A stretch of 52,576 bases of DNA, taken from positions 1 through 52,576 of IMG/VR virus record IMGVR_UViG_3300025401_000039, one strand, 5' to 3'. Source of the stretch: a virus. The position numbers were made by a program, and so were the translations under genes. Shown piece by piece: positions 38,473-46,542 of the stretch. The notes beneath the pieces were generated by a model. The model was not told where the DNA came from. It did not search any database and saw only the letters and a program-made list of their open reading frames with translations. How positions within the stretch are numbered: the stretch's first letter is position 1; every line of letters starts with the position of its first letter.

Positions 38473-39281
38473 AAAAACTATTATTACTCTTATTATTTTG
38501 TGCTACTGCACATGCTGAACAAGGTAGCTTTGCCTTATACGATTATGAACGTAACGAATACCAAGTTGTGTTTAACACAGACGAACAACGTCCAATTGCC
38601 AGTATAAGCAAACTGTTCACCGCCAATACAATCTTGCGCAGTGGTGCAGACTTAGATGAACGAGTCCGTGTACAAGGCCGGAGCTCAGGACACTTTCCAA
38701 ACGGCATGATGGTTACTAGACATAATCTTATGCAGGCCATGCTGATATCTAGCGACAATCGTGCGGCCGAAACACTGGCCAATACCTACCCAGGAGGATT
38801 CGACAAGTTCATAGAAGATACAAATGATTATATTCGTGGTCGGGGATTGCTGCACACTTATATCGAAGAACCTACAGGGCTAAGTCGCAACAATGTAAGC
38901 ACAGCTACAGAACTAGTCAGCTTCTTAGGAGCCATTAGAGGCAATCAAGCATTGAGAAACTATGCAGATGATAAGACAGCAGAGATTCTAGTGCCCAAAG
39001 GTAAAAAGTATATTCATATTAGATTGCACAATACCAATCCTAGTATCTTTAAGTTTGATAATATCTTGATCAGCAAGACAGGCTTTACAAATCCTGCCGG
39101 TCGCTGTGTTGTCATGTTAGTTGATAAAGAACATAGAGAGTATGGTATCATTGTTCTAGGACAGAAGAATGTCAAACAACGCAGCGAAATAGCCAACGAA
39201 TTGATTACAGCACAACCTTTACCACCAAAGCCAGTACAGGTAGAGCGTAATGACCCAATTATATTTGACTTGCCTTTATGA
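38469..39281 (+). CDS. Secreted D-Ala-D-Ala peptidase (S11, PBP7-like)
   Basis: Serine peptidase of the penicillin-binding type, acting on peptidoglycan cross-links or D-Ala termini in the periplasm. 270 residues. Sec signal peptide MKKLLLLLLFCATAHA (1-16); SISK (Ser45, Lys48) is the active-site motif, SDN at 95-97 and KTG at 203-205. All three catalytic motifs are present, so it should be active. The ATG at 38469 is in an ATGA overlap; a GTG at 38460 would spoil the signal peptide. A phage-encoded S11 peptidase outside a lysin gene is unusual. It could weaken or remodel the wall, or affect superinfection. Confidence 0.85.
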   Translation: MKKLLLLLLFCATAHAEQGSFALYDYERNEYQVVFNTDEQRPIASISKLFTANTILRSGADLDERVRVQGRSSGHFPNGMMVTRHNLMQAMLISSDNRAAETLANTYPGGFDKFIEDTNDYIRGRGLLHTYIEEPTGLSRNNVSTATELVSFLGAIRGNQALRNYADDKTAEILVPKGKKYIHIRLHNTNPSIFKFDNILISKTGFTNPAGRCVVMLVDKEHREYGIIVLGQKNVKQRSEIANELITAQPLPPKPVQVERNDPIIFDLPL

Positions 39282-39604
39282 CTGTATTGCCATTACCCAA
39301 CGGCGACTTTACTACTGTAGAGCATATTAAAAAGCACGGCCCATTGACTGTAGTAGTTCATAGATTTAGAATGGGCGACGTAGAAGATCCAGACTTATAT
39401 GCAGGTGAACCGCTTTGGCAATGGCAAACGAGTGAAATGGGCAAGTGGGTTATGGATAACGCTGTTCAAACTCCTAGCTGGTACAGAGCTCCTGACCCTA
39501 ATACTTTTGGGTATGCTTATTCAATTCGAGCAGAGCTCACACCAAAAAACTATACCTATTGGTGGATGAAATGGGGCCACGAACTTGACGCAAAGAGCAA
39601 GTGA
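39278..39604 (+). CDS. FLLxWS-like protein, 108 aa
   Basis: Trp-rich; ends YAYSIRAELTPKNYTYWWMKWG and a short tail, related to the motif family. Coupled to the peptidase by ATGA. Confidence 0.65.
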   Translation: MTVLPLPNGDFTTVEHIKKHGPLTVVVHRFRMGDVEDPDLYAGEPLWQWQTSEMGKWVMDNAVQTPSWYRAPDPNTFGYAYSIRAELTPKNYTYWWMKWGHELDAKSK

Positions 39605-39613
39605 TAGTATAAT
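39585..39613 (+). promoter_or_regulatory. Sigma70 promoter
   Basis: TTGACG, 17 bp, TATAAT, inside the end of the previous gene, serving 39644 onward. Confidence 0.75.
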
Positions 39614-39643
39614 AACTACATCTTAAACAACAAGAGATGTGTA

Positions 39644-40006
39644 ATGTCAGGTTGGAACACAATTGAACGAGTTCGTCGTCTTGAACAAGAAATTGACAAG
39701 CTAGGCTTTAAGTTTGCCAAGAGCAAACATTCGGAGTGGAATAATGATCACGGTTCACTATGCTTGAAACCAAAAGATCCAGATGCTCTTCCAATCTACA
39801 ATCGCGATGCTGAACTATATGTAGGTAGTGTTGAAGGACTAGAAACTTGGCTACATGGTGTACGTTGGGCACGTGAATACGATATGATATTGAAGTTAAG
39901 TGACGAAAAGAAACGCACAGCCGCAGAGCAAAAGGAACGCAATCGTCAATTGATGCAGACACTTAAAGAAGGCAAGCGAGTAGAAGGAATTAAAAAAAAT
40001 GGATGA
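39644..40006 (+). CDS. Conserved phage protein, 120 aa
   Basis: NTIERVRRLEQEIDKLGFKFA and LCLKPKDPDALPIYNRDAELYVGSVE, a widely recurring phage protein with a coiled C-terminal helix. Function unknown. Overlaps the next gene by 8 bases. Confidence 0.75.
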   Translation: MSGWNTIERVRRLEQEIDKLGFKFAKSKHSEWNNDHGSLCLKPKDPDALPIYNRDAELYVGSVEGLETWLHGVRWAREYDMILKLSDEKKRTAAEQKERNRQLMQTLKEGKRVEGIKKNG

Positions 40007-40187
40007 ACCAATTATACCACGTAAATATCTTTACACAATCAAGTGGACACAACCGTATGCTACTGAGTATCAGCGCCCATATTTAAGAGATATGCAAGCA
40101 GCCGTTGAACGTGCAATTGAACTTCAACTTGAACGCAAGGAATGGCCTCAAGCTAAAGAAGTAATTGAAAGGATAATGAAGTTATGA
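39999..40187 (+). CDS. Small protein, 62 aa
   Basis: Begins MDEPIIPRKYLYTIKW; a helical, charged C-terminal half. Function unknown; coupled by ATGA to the oxygenase-like gene. Confidence 0.65.
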   Translation: MDEPIIPRKYLYTIKWTQPYATEYQRPYLRDMQAAVERAIELQLERKEWPQAKEVIERIMKL

Positions 40188-40795
40188 TAACATACTACCC
40201 AGACTATCTCTATGGGTTTCAACTAGACTCTATCGACAATGCTGAACTGTATCGTCGATGTTTTGATATGGAATCTTTTATTGAAAAAGCAATTCCAGGA
40301 CCTGCAGAAATTGGATGGTATGGCAATCTAACCAGTAGCCGCCATCAAGGCTACAACTTGTTTACATTTCCTGTTCCTGAGATCAATCAGTTGTATAAAG
40401 AAATGGTTGATAATATTGTACCATTACTAGATGCTGACCGTCCATATGTAATGAAAGGTTGGATGAATGTTTATCGTAAGGATCAAAATGTAGCATGGCA
40501 TTGGCACTATCCAGCAGAGTCACAAGCATGGCATGGGTTCTATTGCGTACATGTAGGCGAATCACATACAGAATATAAAATTCCAGGAGCACCTGATACT
40601 ATAACTGTTCCTAGCAGTGAAGGTTTATTGGTAATTGGTAAATCAGACGGCGATGAACACAGAAGTTCTCCTTGGACTAATGGTAAGACTCCGAGGATTA
40701 CACTAGCGTTTGACATAGTACCAATAGACAAATTAGTTAAAACAAATGATTTTAGAGATGTTCCAATTAATCATTTTATTCCATTTATTAAGTAG
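40184..40795 (+). CDS. 2OG-Fe(II) oxygenase-like protein, 203 aa
   Basis: Metal site WHWHYPAESQAWHGFYCVHV, later GDEHRSSPW and closing PRITLAFDIVP with the expected Arg. Third oxygenase-like gene in the window. Substrate unknown. Confidence 0.7.
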   Translation: MITYYPDYLYGFQLDSIDNAELYRRCFDMESFIEKAIPGPAEIGWYGNLTSSRHQGYNLFTFPVPEINQLYKEMVDNIVPLLDADRPYVMKGWMNVYRKDQNVAWHWHYPAESQAWHGFYCVHVGESHTEYKIPGAPDTITVPSSEGLLVIGKSDGDEHRSSPWTNGKTPRITLAFDIVPIDKLVKTNDFRDVPINHFIPFIK

Positions 40796-40804
40796 GAGAT
40801 AACA

Positions 40805-40972
40805 ATGCAAGTTAGAGTACAAGAAGATAAAACAAAGTTTGGATCGTGCGGTTGCGGCCGTAGTCCAACCGGACAATGTTGCGGCTGGCACGGACTTACT
40901 GAAGATCAATATAAAGAAGCACTTGAAAAATACATGACTAATCAACAAGATAAATCAGGTAAACAAGTATGA
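40805..40972 (+). CDS. CDGSH-like metal-binding protein, 55 aa
   Basis: CGCGRSPTGQCCGWHGL resembles the CDGSH-type iron-sulfur/zinc motif (CxCxxSPT..CxGxH) with the Asp replaced by Cys. Ribosome site AGGAG. Coupled to the next gene. Metal identity unknown. Confidence 0.65.
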   Translation: MQVRVQEDKTKFGSCGCGRSPTGQCCGWHGLTEDQYKEALEKYMTNQQDKSGKQV

Positions 40973-41214
40973 CTGAAGAATCAAAGCCAGTAAAAGTTAT
41001 TTTTGAGCCAGGGTGTTTTGATGACTTTGAAGGTACACAGGAAGAGTTAGACGAACTAGTTGCTGAAATACACACAATGTTCGAAGGAAAGACTCGAGAA
41101 GAAATTGAAGCAGAAAGTAGTGAAATCGATATTGGTGAACTAATCGAAGAAGATCCAGAATTAGCAATAAAGTTATTTGATAAAATTAATAAAAATGAAA
41201 GGCCCTTACAATGA
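40969..41214 (+). CDS. Acidic protein, 81 aa
   Basis: Highly acidic (FDDFEGTQEELDELV...ESSEIDIGELIEEDPE). Common small phage protein; could be a DNA mimic, but that is speculation. Confidence 0.7.
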   Translation: MTEESKPVKVIFEPGCFDDFEGTQEELDELVAEIHTMFEGKTREEIEAESSEIDIGELIEEDPELAIKLFDKINKNERPLQ

Positions 41215-41513
41215 GTTGGTTTAAAGACAAATTAAGAAATTGGTTAATGAGTGATGACAGCTCTATAAAGAAAGCATCTAGACTGCGAGCTGGCAATGCT
41301 ATTCCCACTATAGAAGAAGACCATGAGAGCATGAGCAGTGATCCTACCATGCGTTTCAAAGTATACAATGCCCGAGGCGGCAAGATTGTAGAGTTTACCC
41401 GTTATGATCGTCAAAAGGATCGCAACGAACATGATCTGTATATTATACGTAATGATGAAGATTTTGGCGAAAGAATAGCCAAAATTGCTATGTTCGAAGG
41501 TATGAAAGATTAA
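41211..41513 (+). CDS. Hypothetical protein, 100 aa
   Basis: MSWFKDKLRNWLMSDD with MRFKVYNARGGKIVEFTRYD, recurring in T4-like phages. Function unknown. Confidence 0.7.
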   Translation: MSWFKDKLRNWLMSDDSSIKKASRLRAGNAIPTIEEDHESMSSDPTMRFKVYNARGGKIVEFTRYDRQKDRNEHDLYIIRNDEDFGERIAKIAMFEGMKD

Positions 41514-41517
41514 TTTT

Positions 41518-41525
41518 TGTAAATA
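41518..41525 (+). promoter_or_regulatory. Late-promoter-like TGTAAATA
   Basis: TGTAAATA upstream of 41548. TTTTTG before it can pair weakly with CAAAAG at the ribosome site. Confidence 0.45.
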
Positions 41526-41547
41526 ACTTATCCAAAAGGAGAACCTC

Positions 41548-41910
41548 ATGGAGACATTTTTCACATATATGCCTTACTTTTGTGTAGCCTATATTGCATT
41601 TTATCTAGGCAAACACTGGGCATTGTTTCAATTCAGTCAAAATCTTAGTAAAAATCCAGATGAGATGATAAGAATTTTGAATAAGATAAAAGAAATTAAT
41701 TCAGAAGTTGACCAGAACGACATGCCTGAAGATGCACATCTATTAGAGCTAGAAGAAGTTAATGGGCAAGTGTATGCTTATGATAAAACTAGTGGAGAGT
41801 TTTTAGCACAAGGACCAAACAAGTATTTGGCTGCTTTGGCTGCATCGTCTCGCTATCCTAATAAGAAATTTTGGCATCCTGATTTTAAGCGAGATAGCCA
41901 AACAGCTTGA
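41548..41910 (+). CDS. Membrane-anchored protein, 120 aa
   Basis: N-terminal transmembrane segment (YMPYFCVAYIAFYLG) then an acidic cytoplasmic-like domain with VNGQVYAYDKTSGEFLAQG. Ribosome site AAAGGAGAA. Function unknown. Confidence 0.7.
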   Translation: METFFTYMPYFCVAYIAFYLGKHWALFQFSQNLSKNPDEMIRILNKIKEINSEVDQNDMPEDAHLLELEEVNGQVYAYDKTSGEFLAQGPNKYLAALAASSRYPNKKFWHPDFKRDSQTA

Positions 41911-41935
41911 GTTTAGATTACAAATAAGTTATACT
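41907..41935 (+). promoter_or_regulatory. Sigma70 promoter of the winged-helix-like gene
   Basis: TTGAGT, 17 bp, TATACT. Confidence 0.7.
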
Positions 41936-41978
41936 GTATCTAGCTGTTGAATTACAGCATAATCTAAAGGAAAACAAG

Positions 41979-42248
41979 ATGAAATTTTTTAATCCAGAAA
42001 CTAAGACCTACAAGCTGTTCAACGCACTCTACAATGGTGAAGCTGTTACAGCTAGCCAAGCTGAAAAGCGTTTTGGCATCAAGAACATCAGTGCTGAAGT
42101 AAGCCGCATCCGTCAAAACGGTTACGCAGTTTATGCCAACACTCGTGTTGCTGGAAACAACGTTAAGGTAACCGAATACGTTATCGGAACACCAAGCCGC
42201 AAGTTAGTTGCAGCAGGATACAAGGCATTGGCTTTGGGTCTAGTTTAA
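41979..42248 (+). CDS. Helix-turn-helix phage protein, 89 aa
   Basis: FNPETKTYKLFNALYNGEAVTASQAEKRFGIKNISAEVSRIRQNGYAVYANTR fits a winged helix-turn-helix family widespread in large phages. Single gene between its own promoter and terminator, so an independently expressed DNA-binding regulator is likely. Confidence 0.75.
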   Translation: MKFFNPETKTYKLFNALYNGEAVTASQAEKRFGIKNISAEVSRIRQNGYAVYANTRVAGNNVKVTEYVIGTPSRKLVAAGYKALALGLV

Positions 42249-42250
42249 TA

Positions 42251-42269
42251 TTAAACTAAATTAGTTTAA
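42251..42269. promoter_or_regulatory. Perfect 19-bp palindrome
   Basis: TTAAACTAA-A-TTAGTTTAA directly after the HTH gene stop; possible binding site or part of the terminator. Confidence 0.5.
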
Positions 42270-42292
42270 AGGCTGCTTCGGTAGCCTTTTTT
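42268..42292 (+). terminator. Intrinsic terminator
   Basis: AAAGGCT pairs with AGCCTTT around a GCTTCGG-type loop, then T-run. Confidence 0.85.
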
Positions 42293-42327
42293 AATGATCT
42301 TTATATCTAGATATGCTAAAATACTAT

Positions 42328-42624
42328 ATGATTGATAATATATTAAAACCCACATTTGACTGGATCCGTGATGACTATAGTTCAAATAGATTTCGTTTTG
42401 GCATTGAGTTGCTGGCTTGGGCTATTAGCATTGGCTGTAGCATTACAATGGCGGTCACTGTACCCAACCCTCCGCTTCCTATCCTGTATCCCATTTGGAT
42501 TACTGGTTGCAGTTTGTACGCTTGGGCTAGTTGGACCAGACGAAGTTTCGGAATGTTGGCTAACTATCTACTGCTTGTGTCTATCGATAGTATTGGCCTT
42601 ATAAGGATGATAGTCAATGGATGA
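42328..42624 (+). CDS. Three-span membrane protein, 98 aa
   Basis: Hydrophobic helices at about residues 27-44, 50-66 and 77-96. The ATG at 42328 lies 5 bases after an extended -10 (TGCTAAAAT); an in-frame ATG at 42313 would be upstream of the RNA start. Recurring phage membrane protein of unknown role. Confidence 0.6.
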   Translation: MIDNILKPTFDWIRDDYSSNRFRFGIELLAWAISIGCSITMAVTVPNPPLPILYPIWITGCSLYAWASWTRRSFGMLANYLLLVSIDSIGLIRMIVNG

Positions 42625-42832
42625 TAATAAATTAGAAGAATTTGTATCAAAATTAGATTTAGTAATACAACAATATCCAGAAATGGAGCCGCATAATATT
42701 AGTGCATTATTGTTAAGTCGTGTTACCTTACTAATGACAATGGACCCAGGTACAGGTAAAGAGCTACTTAAATACGTATGGACTCAATTAGATGAGATAG
42801 AACAAGCAAACCCTGGGAGTATGATACCATGA
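42617..42832 (+). CDS. Small helical protein, 71 aa
   Basis: MDDNKLEEFVSKLDLVIQQYP with a helical core; overlaps the membrane gene by 8 bases. Function unknown. Confidence 0.7.
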   Translation: MDDNKLEEFVSKLDLVIQQYPEMEPHNISALLLSRVTLLMTMDPGTGKELLKYVWTQLDEIEQANPGSMIP

Positions 42833-43041
42833 CAACATTTACATCAGAAGATAGAATTAAAGCCTACGAAGGATCTAAGTGGGTAGGATCCACCAGCAGA
42901 GAAGAATTTACGGTACTGGCAGTTTGGAATCCTAATGAAGAAAACGACCCTTGGATTCGTTATCGCAATCAAGACGATAGTGAATTTACTTGTAGGCTTG
43001 AAGCATTTTTAACTAGATTTACACCCTTACCACAACAATAA
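42829..43041 (+). CDS. Small protein, 70 aa
   Basis: Beta-rich (REEFTVLAVWNPNEENDPWIRYRNQ); recurring phage type. Coupled (ATGA) to the previous gene and 1 base from the epimerase. Confidence 0.7.
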   Translation: MTTFTSEDRIKAYEGSKWVGSTSREEFTVLAVWNPNEENDPWIRYRNQDDSEFTCRLEAFLTRFTPLPQQ

Positions 43042-43042
43042 T

Positions 43043-43861
43043 ATGCGTATTCTAGTTACGGGCCACGAAGGCTTTATTGGTCGTAACATGTTAGCCTATT
43101 TAAATGCAGAAGATGGTTGGCAAGTAGACGGCTGGGAATGGGATTCAAAACAATTTCCTGAAGTATCTTCTTATGACTGGGTAATTCATCTAGGTGCAAT
43201 AGCTGACATGTCTTGTACTGATGTAGAAGCAATAATGAAACAAAACTTAGAGTTTAGTCAAAGATTGTTTAACGAGTGTAACTTGCATGGTGTACATTTA
43301 CAATATGCAAGTTCTAGTAGTGTGTATGGTAATACAAAAGACTTTAGTGAACTTGCTCCATGCAATCCGCAAACAGCCTATGCATGGAGCAAGTATCTAT
43401 TTGATCGATGGGTATTTCAACAAGAACATCATATCATGGTGCAAGGATTTCGTTATTTTAATGTCTATGGCAAATGGATGCATCTTCGCGGACGCCGAGC
43501 TAATGTAATTTATAAATGGCAGCAACAGGCACGTAGGGAAGGTAAGATCACTGTGTGGGAAACAGCTGAACATATTAAACGAGATTGGACATGGGTCGGT
43601 GATGTGTGCAGACTACATATAGACTTTATTAAAGAAGTACGAGGTTCAGGTATTTGGAATTGTGGTAGTGGATTGTCACATAGCTTCTTAGATATAGCAG
43701 AAGAAATTGCCGAACTAGAAGGTGTAGAAATAGAATTAGAACCTGTTCCGCTTGAAGAACAAACTAGAATGAGAAATAAAACTTGCGCTAATCTTACCCA
43801 TTTAAAAGAAACAGTAGGTAAGCGTAAATGGCTCAATGTATACGAATGGTTAAGACAATGA
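43043..43861 (+). CDS. NAD-dependent epimerase/dehydratase, HldD-like
   Basis: Short-chain dehydrogenase fold acting on a nucleotide sugar. NAD motif GHEGFIG at 7-13, catalytic Tyr113/Lys117 (YAWSK) and Ser near 90-93. FRYFNVYGKW ... DWTWVGDVCRLHIDF ... GIWNCGSG strongly resemble ADP-L-glycero-D-manno-heptose 6-epimerase. 272 residues, slightly short. Followed by a GmhB-like gene, so a heptose route to host surface sugar is suggested. Confidence 0.8.
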   Translation: MRILVTGHEGFIGRNMLAYLNAEDGWQVDGWEWDSKQFPEVSSYDWVIHLGAIADMSCTDVEAIMKQNLEFSQRLFNECNLHGVHLQYASSSSVYGNTKDFSELAPCNPQTAYAWSKYLFDRWVFQQEHHIMVQGFRYFNVYGKWMHLRGRRANVIYKWQQQARREGKITVWETAEHIKRDWTWVGDVCRLHIDFIKEVRGSGIWNCGSGLSHSFLDIAEEIAELEGVEIELEPVPLEEQTRMRNKTCANLTHLKETVGKRKWLNVYEWLRQ

Positions 43862-44448
43862 CAAATATTGCGTGGTCAGGTGGAGAAGAATATCGCTCCA
43901 AATGTGTAGTAGGATTAGAAAGAGACGGAGTTCTAAACGAATATTTAGACTACTGTGCCAAACCAGATGATTTCAAAGAGATACCTAATAGCATACAGGC
44001 GGTAGTTACTCTTAGAAACAAAGGCTACAAAATTGTTATCATTACAGATCAACGGGGTGTTGATCAAGGTCATATGACCAAGGAAGATGTTGAAGCTGTT
44101 AATGATGTTCTAATGCAATCATTAGGCAAAGCAGGATGCTTTGATATAGATGGACTTTATTACAGCATTGGAACAACTAAACCAGATCCTTGGGTTAAAC
44201 CAAATACAGGTATGTTCAAACGTTGTGAAAAAGAACATCCAGATATTAAATTTAAAACAGGATACTATGTTGGACATACAATCAGAGATCTCAAAGCCGC
44301 TGTCGCTGTTGGTGCTAAACCTGTATTAGTTCGTACTGGCAAAGGTGTTGAAACAGAGCAAGAATTAACCAAATGGACTTATAGAGAACTTAAAAAACGC
44401 ACTATTATATTTGATAACTTAGATGAATTCGCCAAGTATATGAAATAG
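43858..44448 (+). CDS. GmhB-like HAD protein with degenerate active site
   Basis: 196 residues resembling heptose-1,7-bisphosphate phosphatase GmhB (ERDGVLNEYLDYC, VVTLRNKGYKIVIITDQRGV, KPNTGMF). The motif I nucleophile Asp is Glu (ERDG, position 21), the GD of motif IV reads GH (GHTIRD, 139-144), and the GmhB zinc cysteines are absent. Motif II Thr63 and motif III Lys114 remain. Probably inactive as a classical phosphatase. ATGA-coupled to the epimerase. Confidence 0.75.
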   Translation: MTNIAWSGGEEYRSKCVVGLERDGVLNEYLDYCAKPDDFKEIPNSIQAVVTLRNKGYKIVIITDQRGVDQGHMTKEDVEAVNDVLMQSLGKAGCFDIDGLYYSIGTTKPDPWVKPNTGMFKRCEKEHPDIKFKTGYYVGHTIRDLKAAVAVGAKPVLVRTGKGVETEQELTKWTYRELKKRTIIFDNLDEFAKYMK

Positions 44449-44456
44449 TATAAATA
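44449..44456 (+). promoter_or_regulatory. Perfect T4-type late promoter TATAAATA, leaderless
   Basis: TATAAATA, seven bases before the ATG at 44464. Confidence 0.8.
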
Positions 44457-44463
44457 TTGTACT

Positions 44464-44715
44464 ATGAGAGCAAACGAATTTATCAGTGAAAAAGCCAGCA
44501 GAGCACTGTGTGTAAGCGGCCGTCCAGATAGCGACTTAGGAGCAAGTAATCTAGCCAGTTGCAAAAGTCAAGGATTACGTGCCAGAGATGGCGAAAAAAG
44601 CCATTTAATTACTGCAGGTAAACGTAAGGTAAGAGTTACAGTAGGCGGCAAAAAAATCAAAGGTCGTAAGTATGGTGGGCCACTTCCTGATTACGGAACA
44701 AGGAAAGGTCAGTAA
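44464..44715 (+). CDS. Basic protein with capsid-targeting-like N-terminus
   Basis: 83 residues. The start MRANEFISEKA resembles the T4 capsid-targeting sequence MKTYQEFIAE, which the prohead protease cuts after (I/L)xE. The rest is basic (GKRKVRVTVGGKKIKGRKYGG) with a DUF5872-like pattern (CKSQGLRARDGEKSH). A packaged DNA-associated internal protein is suggested by inference. Confidence 0.7.
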   Translation: MRANEFISEKASRALCVSGRPDSDLGASNLASCKSQGLRARDGEKSHLITAGKRKVRVTVGGKKIKGRKYGGPLPDYGTRKGQ

Positions 44716-45377
44716 TGAAAGTTTTAGAAATACTGGATGCAAGTAATATATTTGGAGGATTCAATTTGGCAGGAATTGAAATGCCAGATGCTCCTAAATC
44801 TCCAGATGCTCCAAGTAATCCGACAGACATGTTTAAGCCAGCAACGGATTCTAAAAATGATGCATCTGATGCATCTTCAACAAATAAAACGGCGCCAGTC
44901 TCGAATGGCGGACCGATACCAGTGTCATCATTAAAGCCTAGTGATAAAACAAAACTAAACCCAAAAACAGTTGCATCTTATCTAAAATCGCAAGGGTTTG
45001 ATAGTAATCAAACTGCTGGACTAATTGTAAACATGAAATGGGAAAGCGCACTTATGCCAGGGCGTTGGGTAGCAAGTGATGCTGGCCAAGGACCCAGCGG
45101 CGGATTGTTTATGTTTCACAATGGTAAAAAAGATGGAACAGGCTTGTTTACAAAAATGGTGTATGCTTGCGGTGGTATTGACAAATGGCAATCTAATTGG
45201 CAAGGCCAAATAGACTTTGCAATGTCTTCAGGTGTAGGCAACAAATATAAACAAACAAAATTTAAGTCACCAGGCGATGCTGCCAGTTGGTGGGTCATTA
45301 ACTACGAAAAACCTGCTGATACGCATGGCCAGGCTATTGCTAGGGCCAAAGACGCCGCACAATACGCATACGCTTAA
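44715..45377 (+). CDS. Tail lysozyme-like protein
   Basis: 220 residues. The C-terminal domain (SYLKSQGFDSNQTAGLIVNM, WESAL, GGLFMFHN, QIDFAMS, SWWVINYEKP) matches the phage tail lysozyme family that cuts peptidoglycan during entry. The N-terminal 75 residues are a Ser/Pro/Asp linker preceded by MKVLEILDASN, faintly like the capsid-targeting start. Virion lysin is likely. Confidence 0.8.
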   Translation: MKVLEILDASNIFGGFNLAGIEMPDAPKSPDAPSNPTDMFKPATDSKNDASDASSTNKTAPVSNGGPIPVSSLKPSDKTKLNPKTVASYLKSQGFDSNQTAGLIVNMKWESALMPGRWVASDAGQGPSGGLFMFHNGKKDGTGLFTKMVYACGGIDKWQSNWQGQIDFAMSSGVGNKYKQTKFKSPGDAASWWVINYEKPADTHGQAIARAKDAAQYAYA

Positions 45378-45383
45378 TAAATA
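45376..45383 (+). promoter_or_regulatory. Late promoter AATAAATA, leaderless
   Basis: AATAAATA, four bases before the ATG at 45388, overlapping the previous stop. Confidence 0.7.
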
Positions 45384-45387
45384 CCTG

Positions 45388-45936
45388 ATGGAAATATTAG
45401 GTAAATTTTTAATCGCACCCCCCGCCGTCAAAGCAAGTTTTTGGCACAAGACTGTGATAATGATCACTGAACATCATTCTGGTGGAAGTCTTGGGCTTGT
45501 TCTAAACAAACCCAGTGACTTGACTATTGAAGACTTTGGTCACCAACTTGATATGGTCTTAGATGTTCCAGGTAAAGTTTATATTGGCGGGCCAATTAAC
45601 AAAAATAGTCTGAGCATGTTGCATTCTAATGAATGGTCGTGTAAAAATACTTTAATGATAAATGATAAATTTAGTTTAAGTAGTGCAGATGATGTATTAC
45701 CTAGATTAGGTGCAGGTGATCGTCCAAAACAATGGAGATTGTTTCTAGGAATGTGTGGTTGGGGTCAAGGACAGTTGATGTCTGAAATTGAAGGGCGTGC
45801 TCCATGGAAGCACGAACACTCCTGGTGTATTGCAGAACCAGACACAGAATTAGTATTTGAAACAGATGGCATTAATCAATGGGCTAATTCTTTAGATAAA
45901 AGTGCGCTTGATTTTGCTCAAAGTATCTTAGCATAA
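45388..45936 (+). CDS. YqgE/AlgH family protein (UPF0301)
   Basis: 182 residues. MEILGKFLIAPPAVKASFWHKTVIMITEHH, GSLGLVLNKPS, GGP and FLGMCGWGQGQLMSEI match the YqgE/AlgH family of proteobacteria, whose function is unsettled (a regulatory role was proposed in Pseudomonas). The late promoter defines the ATG at 45388; longer in-frame options lie inside the previous gene. Confidence 0.85.
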   Translation: MEILGKFLIAPPAVKASFWHKTVIMITEHHSGGSLGLVLNKPSDLTIEDFGHQLDMVLDVPGKVYIGGPINKNSLSMLHSNEWSCKNTLMINDKFSLSSADDVLPRLGAGDRPKQWRLFLGMCGWGQGQLMSEIEGRAPWKHEHSWCIAEPDTELVFETDGINQWANSLDKSALDFAQSILA

Positions 45937-45948
45937 CTGTAATCTTAT

Positions 45949-45977
45949 TTGACATAAGTACAAGATGAGCGTATAAT
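45949..45977 (+). promoter_or_regulatory. Perfect sigma70 promoter
   Basis: TTGACA, 17 bp, TATAAT, serving the HNH gene 50 bases downstream. Confidence 0.9.
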
Positions 45978-46026
45978 ATATACTTCATAGGTTGGGTCTG
46001 TAAACACAACAAAAGAGGTAATTAAA

Positions 46027-46542
46027 ATGGCAGATACTCTGCTACTAAATGCTGACGGTAATCCAGTTTCATACATGCCGTTGAGCACCTTAATTTGGGA
46101 AGATGCGATCAGATACATGGTCTTGGATAAGGCCGATGTAATATTATTTCACGAAAATTGGATCGTACACTCTGCTACTTGGGAAACACCTGTACCTAGT
46201 GTTATGATACTTCGCGAATATATGAAACCAAAAGTTACAGTCCGTTTCAGTCGTAGCAATGTCTACTTACGGGATAACGGCCAATGCCAATATTGTGGAG
46301 ACTTTATTGGCCGCAGTGAAGCAACCCTTGATCACGTTATGCCTGTTAGCAAGGGTGGTAAATCAGTTTGGGATAATTGTGTTACAGCCTGTGCTCCATG
46401 CAACTCAAATAAGAGCGATAAGACCAAAGGATGGAGGCCAAAGATCAAGCCTTACAAGCCAGACTTCTACGAATTAGTAAATAAGCGTAAGAAGCAAGAA
46501 TTTAATGTAAGGTATCAAGAATGGCTCCAATTTCTAAATTAA
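46027..46542 (+). CDS. HNH endonuclease
   Basis: 171 residues. CQYCGDF ... ATLDHVMPVSKGGKSVWDNCVTACAPCNSNKSDK is a complete HNH site with two CxxC zinc pairs. The N-terminal domain (MADTLLLNADGNPVSYMPLST) is typical of standalone bacterial/phage HNH proteins. Role in phage: DNA cleavage, possibly host degradation or packaging. Overlaps ybaN-like gene by 22 bases. Confidence 0.85.
   Translation: MADTLLLNADGNPVSYMPLSTLIWEDAIRYMVLDKADVILFHENWIVHSATWETPVPSVMILREYMKPKVTVRFSRSNVYLRDNGQCQYCGDFIGRSEATLDHVMPVSKGGKSVWDNCVTACAPCNSNKSDKTKGWRPKIKPYKPDFYELVNKRKKQEFNVRYQEWLQFLN

Noticed and set aside
42356-42604. Second hydrophobic frame opposite the 42328 membrane gene
   Set aside because: It overlaps a frame with better start signals; hydrophobic shadows arise from T-rich codons.
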